DNA from: Filomicrobium insigne
GTDB taxonomy: Bacteria > Pseudomonadota > Alphaproteobacteria > Rhizobiales > Hyphomicrobiaceae
Direction: 5' to 3'
DNA: 64,000 nucleotides
Assembly (NCBI RefSeq): GCF_900104305.1
Contig: NZ_FNJC01000002.1
Span: 434,001 to 498,000, forward strand
The translations under genes were made by a program, and so were the position numbers. The notes beneath the pieces were generated by a model. It was not told the origin of the DNA. It worked only from the letters and a program-made list of their open reading frames with translations, and searched no databases. Within the stretch, counting starts at the first letter, position 1; every line of letters starts with the position of its first letter. This document shows positions 55,539 through 64,000 of the stretch, one piece after another.

Positions 55539-56855
55539 TTAAAGTTCCGGCCCCATGAGAAGGTCAGGCAGCCATGTCGCGATCTCAGGAAAGATGCAGA
55601 GAATGACGATTGCCAACACCATGCACACCACATAGGGCAGAGATCCACGCAGGATCGACGACAACGGTACGTCTGGTGCTATCCCATTGATGACGTAAAG
55701 GTTCAATCCTACGGGCGGCGTAATCAGACCGATTTCCATATTGATGGTGAGGATCACCGCGAACCAGTAGGGGTCGAAACCAGCCGACGTGATGATCGGC
55801 AAAAGGATGGGCGCCGTCATAAGAATGATGGCGACCGGCGGCAGAAACATACCCGCAACGAGCAGGAACACGTTGACAGCCGCCAACAGCACCCACCGAT
55901 TGACTTCGAGATCGCTGATCCATTGCGCAATCGTTTGCGTAACAAACGTTGACGACAAGGTGTAAGCAAACAGCTCCGCCGTCCCGATGATCATCATGAT
56001 CATGACGGACTCGCGGACCGAACTCCGAAACATTGCGACGATAGGGCCTGCGCGCCACATTCGGTAGATGATCACCGCCAGCAGCAGACAGAACATAGCC
56101 CCCGCACCAGCAGCCTCCGAAGGCGTAGCGACACCGCCATACAAAACGAACAGCACACCTGCGATAATTGCCAGGAACGGCAACACGCGCGGCAAAGCCT
56201 CAAACTTTTGCTTCAACGTGAAGTTCTGCGTCAGATCGCGTAGGCCAAGTCCCTTCATGCGGCACGCAATCAGCGTCCAGATCATGAACAGGGCGGTTAG
56301 CATAAAGCCTGGAAGCAACCCGGCCAGGAACAATCGGCCGATAGATGTCTCGGTGGCGATACCGTAGACAATCATCGTCACGGACGGCGGAATAAGAATT
56401 CCAAGCGTACCGCCCGCCGCGATCGAACCGGTCGCAATGTCATCCGGATAGCCGCGTTTGCGCATCTCCGGGATGCCCATTTTGCCGATAGCAGCGCACG
56501 TCGCGGGCGACGAACCGGAGAGAGCGGCAAAGATTGAGCACGCGCCGATATTGGATAGCACCAAGCCGCCCGGAACACGATTGAGCCAACGGTCCAGCGC
56601 TTCGTAAAGATCCTTACCTGCCGGGCTCGACGCAACAGCCGCACCCATCAGGATGAACATCGGAATCGAGACGAGGCTGAACGAATTGAGGCCGCCAAAG
56701 AAGGTCTCGCCCAATATTCCGAGAGCCTGCGGACCTTCAACAATTAAGAGCGTGCCAATGGAGGCTGCTCCAAGCGCAAACGCGATCGGCATACCCGTCG
56801 AAATGAGAAACAGGAGCGCGAGAAGTATCAGGACGCCAATTTGAATCGGTTCCAT
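55539..56855 (-). CDS. TRAP transporter large permease subunit (DctM)
   Basis: A polytopic permease of 438 residues and the DctM family, with about twelve helices. Family landmarks are FLISTGMPIAFALGA near residue 20, AAGGTLGILIPPSVTMIVY near 150 and GLITPPVGLNLYVINGIAPDV near 380. The ATG at 56855 shares a base with the dctQ stop (TGATG), indicating coupling; a TTG just before it is the alternative start. It is followed by the intercistronic hairpin and the CoA-transferase gene. Confidence 0.9.
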   Translation of the reverse strand: MEPIQIGVLILLALLFLISTGMPIAFALGAASIGTLLIVEGPQALGILGETFFGGLNSFSLVSIPMFILMGAAVASSPAGKDLYEALDRWLNRVPGGLVLSNIGACSIFAALSGSSPATCAAIGKMGIPEMRKRGYPDDIATGSIAAGGTLGILIPPSVTMIVYGIATETSIGRLFLAGLLPGFMLTALFMIWTLIACRMKGLGLRDLTQNFTLKQKFEALPRVLPFLAIIAGVLFVLYGGVATPSEAAGAGAMFCLLLAVIIYRMWRAGPIVAMFRSSVRESVMIMMIIGTAELFAYTLSSTFVTQTIAQWISDLEVNRWVLLAAVNVFLLVAGMFLPPVAIILMTAPILLPIITSAGFDPYWFAVILTINMEIGLITPPVGLNLYVINGIAPDVPLSSILRGSLPYVVCMVLAIVILCIFPEIATWLPDLLMGPEL

Positions 56856-57418
56856 CAAGAGGCCTCCCGCGTCGACGTTTCCAATTCCGAGCTTGTCAGC
56901 GATCGGCCATGGAACAGCTTAATCAGCTCAGAGATATACTGGAGGCACAAAAGACCAATGCCGAGAGGCAGCGGAGCCAGCGGAATCCACAACGGTAGAG
57001 CCCACACCGTATCTGTGCGCCAACCATGCGCCCAAGCTTCGTGAAAATAGGTCCACCCAGAATAGGCGAGCAAGGCGCAGAATATGAGACTGATAATCCC
57101 GCCAGTCAGCTCAAGCACAAATCTTGCCCGTCCACCCAGCATAGACGGTAGTAGATCGACACCAACATGGCCGCGCTCCAGCAACACATAGGGCGCTCCC
57201 AGGAACGTCGAGGCCATCAGCGAATAGATGACGAACTCTGTCTGCCAAACGGTGGACTCGTTGAACAGATATCGCAAGGTAATCAACTGGCACACGACGA
57301 TCACCGCCGCTGCAAGAAGGAGCATCGACAGCGCGCCCATGAGGCGGGAAATTCCGTCGACGACGCGGGTGAACAGATTCAACTCATCCTCCGTGGGGCC
57401 GATCGCGGATAATCCCAT
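56855..57418 (-). CDS. TRAP transporter small membrane subunit (DctQ)
   Basis: A DctQ-type protein of about 187 residues with four membrane helices. The stretch TVWQTEFVIYSLMASTFLGAPYVLLERGHVGVDLLP is typical in content, with the ERGHVGVD motif close to the family consensus. I chose the ATG at 57418; a TTG at 57466 would add 16 residues, and neither has a strong ribosome site. It couples TctQ-like membrane support to DctM through overlapping codons. Confidence 0.82.
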   Translation of the reverse strand: MGLSAIGPTEDELNLFTRVVDGISRLMGALSMLLLAAAVIVVCQLITLRYLFNESTVWQTEFVIYSLMASTFLGAPYVLLERGHVGVDLLPSMLGGRARFVLELTGGIISLIFCALLAYSGWTYFHEAWAHGWRTDTVWALPLWIPLAPLPLGIGLLCLQYISELIKLFHGRSLTSSELETSTREAS

Positions 57419-57483
57419 CGGGACGACAGGAAATCTTTCAAGATGTTCGAGCCCGCCAAGCGACAATGACGTCTAGATTTAAG

Positions 57484-57520
57484 TTAGCCGGTGGGCCATC
57501 TGCCTGTGCCCACCGGCTAA
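57484..57520 (-). other. Long stem-loop between dctP and dctQ
   Basis: Perfect 13-base-pair stem TTAGCCGGTGGGC/GCCCACCGGCTAA with an 11-base loop (57484-57496 with 57508-57520). It lies directly after the receptor gene on the minus strand, without a T-run. The placement fits a 3' stabiliser that lets the receptor be made in excess. Confidence 0.65.
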
Positions 57521-57559
57521 TATTTTGCATTGCAGAGTTTTTGTTCGGCAACGCCGTGC

Positions 57560-58558
57560 CTACTCGACGGCCAACGCCTTGTCGATCAGCTCTTTGCCAC
57601 CTTCGACCTTCTCGGCAAATACCTTGTACGAGCTTTCCTTAGCCTTCTCGAGCCAAGCATCGTAGTCGCTCTTCGACATTTCGACGACCTCGACATTCGC
57701 TTTCTTGAAGGCCTCGATCATCTTGTCGTCGAGCTTCTTCGCCTCTCCAACGAAGTACTCTTCAGCCTTCTTGCCGGCGTCCATAACGGCCTTCTTCTGC
57801 GCATCATTGAGCTTGTCGAAGCTGCGCTTCGACATCAGGATCGGCTCATACATGAACCAAAGAGCATTCGCGCCCGGCGCCGTTAGGCACTTCACCTGCT
57901 CATAAAGGCGATAGGAAACGAACGAGCCCGATGACGTGTTCGTCGCATCCAAAACACCCGTTTGCATACCAGTGTAAATTTCAGACGAAGGCATGGACGA
58001 GATCGAAGCACCTGCAGCAACGAGCATCTGTTCAAACGCCGGACCTGCCGCGCGTGTTACCTGCCCCTTGATGCTGTCGGGATCCGTAATGCAATTTTTC
58101 TTTGAAGCAAAGGCGCCGGCCAGCCACGCATCCGAAATCACCACGACGCCAGCATCGTTGATGATCTTCTTGATGTCCTTCATGAAGTCGGAACTGTTCA
58201 TGCGCTGCGCGCGCTCGTGGTTTCGGACGAGACCCGGCATAAGCGTCGCCGAGAACTGCGGATGACGGCCCGATGCATAGTCCAGCGGGAATGCGGACAT
58301 ATCGAGCTGGCCCTTCGTCAGCGCGCCCCACTGCTCTTTAGGCTTGTGCAGCGAAGCCCCCGGATAAATCTGAATCTTGAGCCCTACGTTCGCCTTTTCG
58401 ACTTCACGCGCGATGATCTGAACCATCTCATCGCGGGGATCGCCCTTACCGCCCGGCCACTGATGGGAAGCTTTAAGAACGGTATCCGCCTGGGCAACAG
58501 TAGCGGCGGCTAGCAGAGTCGTGCCGGCAAGGCCAAGTACGGCCAGTGTGGATCTCAT
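57560..58558 (-). CDS. TRAP transporter solute-binding protein (DctP)
   Basis: A 332-residue periplasmic receptor with a Sec signal peptide (residues 1-24, cleaved near AQA-D). It matches the DctP fold: a lobe starting VLKASHQWPGGKGDPRDEM, the MPSSEIYTGMQTGVLDATNTSSGSFVSYRLYEQ segment carried over the hinge, and a lysine-rich C-terminal helix. GGGAGGAACCA precedes the ATG. It is the first gene of the operon, divergent from the GntR regulator. The ligand is likely a carboxylate handled by the CoA-transferase. Confidence 0.9.
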   Translation of the reverse strand: MRSTLAVLGLAGTTLLAAATVAQADTVLKASHQWPGGKGDPRDEMVQIIAREVEKANVGLKIQIYPGASLHKPKEQWGALTKGQLDMSAFPLDYASGRHPQFSATLMPGLVRNHERAQRMNSSDFMKDIKKIINDAGVVVISDAWLAGAFASKKNCITDPDSIKGQVTRAAGPAFEQMLVAAGASISSMPSSEIYTGMQTGVLDATNTSSGSFVSYRLYEQVKCLTAPGANALWFMYEPILMSKRSFDKLNDAQKKAVMDAGKKAEEYFVGEAKKLDDKMIEAFKKANVEVVEMSKSDYDAWLEKAKESSYKVFAEKVEGGKELIDKALAVE

Positions 58559-58645
58559 TGGTTCCTCCCTTGAGATACGCTTTTATTTATCGAAACCTTG
58601 AATGCGGTATAGTGCAGCGCATGGGTGGTATTCGTAGCGTCCGGG

Positions 58646-58655
58646 TGTATACATA
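58646..58655. promoter_or_regulatory. TGTATACATA element, probable GntR operator copy 1
   Basis: TGTATACA palindrome extended to TGTATACATA, 88 bases before the dctP start. The same 10-mer occurs inverted next to the gntR start. Typical GntR/FCD operators are short inverted repeats of this kind. Confidence 0.6.
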
Positions 58656-58774
58656 GCAAGATAAAAGCCGATACATTGCAACAAAATTTCCAGACAAAGA
58701 AATATGGCAAAATAAAATACATTGAAAAATCAATATATTATGAGATGGGCGTGTCGGCACTCTGATATAAGACT

Positions 58775-58784
58775 TATGTATACA
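58775..58784. promoter_or_regulatory. TATGTATACA element, probable GntR operator copy 2
   Basis: Reverse complement of copy 1 (TGTATACATA), 17 bases before the gntR ATG. A repressor bound here would block its own gene, giving autoregulation and joint control of the divergent TRAP operon. The DNA between the copies is AT-rich. Confidence 0.6.
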
Positions 58785-58801
58785 GACACGAAAGGCGCGC
58801 C

Positions 58802-59473
58802 ATGCTTCACAAGAACGCCGATGATATAAGACAGACCCTGGAAGACGAGATCGCGAGCGGTGAGCACGCTCCGGGCACCCGCCTCGAAGAACTTGTTTTA
58901 GCCAAACGTTTTGGAGTCTCCCGAACACCCGTACGCGAAGCGTTGCGCATTCTGTCCGCTTCAGGGTTGATCGAACTGAAACCACGCAAAGGTGCAACCG
59001 TTGCACCACTCAGCTTGGAACGTCTTGTGGAGATGTTCGAGGTGATGGCGGAGATGGAAGGAGTATGCGGAACAATTGCCGCCCGCCGCATGACGACGTC
59101 CGAACTCACTTTCTTGCGTCATCAGCACTTCATCTGCGCGGAAGCCGCGCAGTCCGGTGATGCTGACCATTACTACGCGGAAAATGCTCGCTTCCATGCA
59201 CTCATTTATGCCGGTTGCCACAACGAATTTTTGATCGAGGAAGTCCAACGACTGCGACGGCGGTTGCAACCCTATCGACGGCTGCAATTGCGCCTGAAGG
59301 GACGCATTGCCGATTCATTCGCCGAGCATCAAGCAATCGTCGAAGCTCTCGACGCGGGAGAAGAAGAAGCCGCCGGACGACTACTCAAGGCGCATATATC
59401 CATCCAAAGCCATCGTTTCGCAGACTGGGTTTCTGGACTGAACGCCACCCGCCTGGTGCCGGAAACGACGTAA
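58802..59473 (+). CDS. GntR-family transcriptional regulator (FadR/FCD type)
   Basis: A 223-residue regulator with an N-terminal winged helix (residues 5-72; EELVLAKRFGVSRTPVREALRILSASGLIE is the recognition part) and a C-terminal FCD ligand domain. Histidines at AENARFHALI, FAEHQAIVEAL and LLKAHI lie where FCD domains bind a metal and a carboxylate. Divergent from dctP with two inverted TGTATACATA copies between, it is the likely local repressor responding to the TRAP substrate or its CoA ester. Confidence 0.9.
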   Translation: MLHKNADDIRQTLEDEIASGEHAPGTRLEELVLAKRFGVSRTPVREALRILSASGLIELKPRKGATVAPLSLERLVEMFEVMAEMEGVCGTIAARRMTTSELTFLRHQHFICAEAAQSGDADHYYAENARFHALIYAGCHNEFLIEEVQRLRRRLQPYRRLQLRLKGRIADSFAEHQAIVEALDAGEEEAAGRLLKAHISIQSHRFADWVSGLNATRLVPETT

Positions 59474-59585
59474 GCCGCGCCACCTTTTCAGGTCGCGCGA
59501 CCTCGCGAATATGCCTTATCATCCCATTCGCCCATGGGCTTACTTGGCGCCATTAACTAGTTTATCGATTACTTAGCGCGCGAGC

Positions 59586-59906
59586 TTATTTCCAACTGTC
59601 GCGCCGGCCATCACGCCAACGGCGGTTGTCACCGTTCCAATAACGCCGATTATTCCAGTTTCTTCGCGCCGTGTATCCGTACACACGAGGTCTGTAGGCA
59701 CGTTCCGTGTAACCATAGACCCGAGGCTCAACGACTCTAGCCGAGCGGTCTGCCCGGTTGCAGCCCCAAAAAGCTTTATGTACGGGGGCCGAATACCCAC
59801 TTGCTTGGCTTTGAATAGCCGACTGCGCAGGACTTGCGATTGAAGGACCAACGTAACCAATCGAGAACATCAGACCGGCCACGGCACTAGCAACAATTGC
59901 ACGCAT
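59586..59906 (-). CDS. Small secreted protein with RVYGYT repeat (BA14K-like)
   Basis: A 106-residue secreted basic protein. The ATG at 59906 directly precedes a signal peptide (residues 2-25, ending near IASPAQ); AGGAG lies upstream. The mature part is rich in Arg, Tyr, Trp and Asn, with RVYGYT occurring twice 12 residues apart (RVYGYTERAYRPRVYGYT). The size and composition recall rhizobial BA14K-type surface proteins, but the match is loose. The frame extends upstream to 60008, overlapping the next gene, and is not needed. Confidence 0.65.
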   Translation of the reverse strand: MRAIVASAVAGLMFSIGYVGPSIASPAQSAIQSQASGYSAPVHKAFWGCNRADRSARVVEPRVYGYTERAYRPRVYGYTARRNWNNRRYWNGDNRRWRDGRRDSWK

Positions 59907-60004
59907 CCTCGAACTCCTCACATGAGTTGGCGATGCGCCCATAACGAACTCACGGCCATAAGGATCCATACTTTCAAGAAAAAAGTGCTCTCGCCGCGCC
60001 CCGA

Positions 60005-61789
60005 TCATCCGCGCGCTGGTTTTTTCTCCAGAGGAATAGGAGAACGCGCCACTGCTCTATCCTGAAACCAAACGTCCTCTAGAGCACCGAAAAAGCTGCG
60101 CGCCCCGATCCTGAGATTTCGCACAGCATAACCACCTTCTTGCACGACCAATGTCGGCAAGTAGAGCTGGCCGATGCGCTCGGCAATACTTTTCAGACCC
60201 GCAGTAGAAACCTCGAACGAACCCGTCGGATCTCCCTTCATGATGTCGAGACCGAGCGACACGACAAGATACGAGGGGCGGAACCGCAAAACCGCACGAA
60301 GAGCTTCGTCAAGAACGCGTAAATACCGCGCATCATCGACGGGCGGCTCTAAGGGCCAATTGCGATTGAAACCTTCCCCTGCCCCCTCTCCGCGCTCATC
60401 GCCGTATCCTGAAAAGTTCGGATACGCGTGTCGCGGATGACCGTGAATCGAAAGTGTCAGCACATCTGCACGATTGTAAAAGATGTCCTGCGCCCCATTG
60501 CCGTGGTGATAGTCGATATCCAGAAGAGCGACGCGTTTCCCACCGGCAGCAAGATAATTGGCAGCGATTGCCGAATTATTCAGAAAACAAAAACCTCCAA
60601 AGATACGCCGCTCGGCATGGTGGCCCGGCGGCCGGCAAATCGCATAAGCAAAGCGCTCACCATCAGCGACCAACTCAGCCGCAGTCAACGCCACGTCGAC
60701 GGCACGTCGTGCTGCTGGCCACGCGTTATGGGTCAATGGCGTAAACGTATCTGCACAGAAATACCCCGCCCGATCTTCAAGGGCCTTCGGAGCCCTTTCC
60801 GGTCTGCGAATAGGAAATACCTCGGGATAAACGATCGCCTTCTCATCGAGCCGCGCACAAACGGCCCGCAAGTAAGAAACGAGTTTCGGATCGTGCACAG
60901 CAAGGATATGCCGGTCCGGAAAATGTTTAACCGGTATCCGCTCGGTGGCCACGCCTTCCAGCCCACGCAAGATCTGGCGGACCCGCACAGGCCTCTCGAC
61001 GTACCCCTTTTCTTTTAGATGATGGATTACGTGACCATCTGAAACGACGATCTTGATTGGTCGAATACGCCCCACCGTCGCGATGCGCTTGGGCGGGGAA
61101 ACACGCTTAGGAATACGCAACCGAACCGGATCGTCGCGGAACGAATTCGCGACACGCTCGACGAAAGCATCGCCAGGCTCGTAGCCATATTGCGTCTGTA
61201 AAATCCGCCGGACGGCGCGTCGCGCCTGTGCACGCGAAAGTTTCGGCACACGTCCCAGCGGGTCAAGAACGAGCGTTGTCAGATAATAGGCATTGCGCGG
61301 GTTAGGTGTAACGTCCCATTCCGTTCCCTCGATAATCCGCGCGCCATAACGCTCGTAAAACTTCCAACGCTTACGATTGATTGGTAATCGAGAAACATCT
61401 TCCAGCTTGTCGGCATCCACCGGAGGAATATCAAGAAGAAGCCCGCGCGCGCCTTTCGCAATGAGCAGCTCCCGAATTGCTTCGTAAAGCGCTCCTCCGA
61501 TACCACGCTGCGGTCGTTCAGGATCGCTTGCGATGTACTGGAGATAACCAAACCGGATCTCGCGAAAATAAAAAACGAAGCATAGCCCCGTGAGCGAGTT
61601 CTTGCGGTCAAGAGAAACCAGCAGGATCGGCTCAAAATCGAGTTGCGCGCGATTCTCGAGAAATCGAACGATCCGATCAATTCCCTCGGGCTCGTAGGGA
61701 AAGGCATGACGAAAAAGAAGCCGCGCCGAACGAAGAATCTCTACATCGGCGGGACTGGTCGTCTCGACCACATGACGAAAGCGGATCAT
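60005..61789 (-). CDS. GNAT acetyltransferase fused to HDAC-family deacetylase
   Basis: A 594-residue two-domain protein. Residues 1-175 form a GNAT-type acyltransferase with an acetyl-CoA loop near 95-99 (RGIGG). A linker (about 180-245) leads to a histone-deacetylase/acetylpolyamine-amidohydrolase domain (about 246-585). The Zn-dependent site is complete: His390-His391 (PPGHHA), Asp426 and His428 (DIDYHHGNG), Asp515 (GLDIMKGDP) and Tyr554 (EGGYA). GGFCFLNN after the HH pair resembles acetylpolyamine amidohydrolases. Putting addition and removal of acetyl in one chain is unusual; substrates could be polyamines or protein lysines. It lies downstream of ligA on the same strand. Confidence 0.88.
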   Translation of the reverse strand: MIRFRHVVETTSPADVEILRSARLLFRHAFPYEPEGIDRIVRFLENRAQLDFEPILLVSLDRKNSLTGLCFVFYFREIRFGYLQYIASDPERPQRGIGGALYEAIRELLIAKGARGLLLDIPPVDADKLEDVSRLPINRKRWKFYERYGARIIEGTEWDVTPNPRNAYYLTTLVLDPLGRVPKLSRAQARRAVRRILQTQYGYEPGDAFVERVANSFRDDPVRLRIPKRVSPPKRIATVGRIRPIKIVVSDGHVIHHLKEKGYVERPVRVRQILRGLEGVATERIPVKHFPDRHILAVHDPKLVSYLRAVCARLDEKAIVYPEVFPIRRPERAPKALEDRAGYFCADTFTPLTHNAWPAARRAVDVALTAAELVADGERFAYAICRPPGHHAERRIFGGFCFLNNSAIAANYLAAGGKRVALLDIDYHHGNGAQDIFYNRADVLTLSIHGHPRHAYPNFSGYGDERGEGAGEGFNRNWPLEPPVDDARYLRVLDEALRAVLRFRPSYLVVSLGLDIMKGDPTGSFEVSTAGLKSIAERIGQLYLPTLVVQEGGYAVRNLRIGARSFFGALEDVWFQDRAVARSPIPLEKKPARG

Positions 61790-61894
61790 TTCAGGATGTG
61801 CGACCGCAATGAATGAAAAACAAGTATTGCACGACGCGCCAGTCCATCCAAACGGCCGCTGAATTTAAGGGAGCAGGATAAACGGGCAACCACA

Positions 61895-64000
<2,106 letters not shown>

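Noticed and set aside
59490-59503. AGGTCGCGCGACCT palindrome after gntR
   Set aside because: A single GC-rich palindrome without T-run or partner copy; insufficient to call a terminator or operator.

Overview
This window looks like core chromosome of an alphaproteobacterium, most likely order Hyphomicrobiales (Rhizobiales). The strongest evidence is a circularly permuted two-piece tmRNA gene (about 36246-36596) placed directly before an alpha-type sspB. Further support comes from families common in this class (DUF1007, DUF2853, DUF2065, DUF4169, RHH_4), a fused indolepyruvate:ferredoxin oxidoreductase, and the thyA-folA-hflK-hflC-DUF2065-degP arrangement. I see no insertion sequences, phage genes, CRISPR arrays, tRNAs or rRNAs. 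The genus cannot be fixed from this sequence alone.

Region 1 (0-8.2 kb) holds unlinked secreted or metabolic genes: an EF-hand DUF1007 protein, a thioredoxin-fold protein, an orphan Tat-exported solute-binding protein, DUF2853, IorAB and an MFS carrier. Region 2 (8.2-23 kb) is a carboxylate and C2/C3 metabolism block. It contains a tripartite tricarboxylate transporter (tctCBA) behind two GTATAC-centred palindromes, an MmsA-type semialdehyde dehydrogenase, an SLC13/RCK permease, a serine-glyoxylate aminotransferase, a 2-oxoacid-type TRAP transporter, an amidase with a small membrane protein, and a D-glycerate dehydrogenase/hydroxypyruvate reductase. The aminotransferase and the reductase together would carry serine to hydroxypyruvate to glycerate while consuming glyoxylate.

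Region 3 (22.9-33.6 kb) carries envelope and stress genes: a Wzz-like protein, an outer-membrane barrel with a ten-G tract touching its start codon, a soluble histidine kinase paired with a HerA-like ATPase, phosphatidylserine decarboxylase, and the hflK-hflC-DUF2065-degP membrane quality-control series. Region 4 (33.8-39.3 kb) contains folA, thyA, a CPBP protease, ssrA (tmRNA), sspB, fumC and a 26-residue membrane peptide. Region 5 (39.5-54.3 kb) has a CysB-like regulator, the DUF4169/RHH pair, a large AsmA protein, a PcrA/UvrD helicase, a membrane J-domain protein, a DUF3754 protein overlapping prmA, and aminopeptidase P.

Region 6 (54.3-59.5 kb) is a complete substrate regulon: dctP-dctQ-dctM, a class III CoA-transferase and a divergent GntR/FCD regulator flanked by two copies of TGTATACATA. 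Region 7 (59.5-64 kb) has a small repeat-bearing secreted protein, a GNAT acetyltransferase fused to a histone-deacetylase-like amidohydrolase, and NAD-dependent DNA ligase, which runs off the right edge. The most unusual items are the acetyltransferase-deacetylase fusion, the J-domain protein with a periplasmic domain, the paired GTATAC operators, and the G10 tract.
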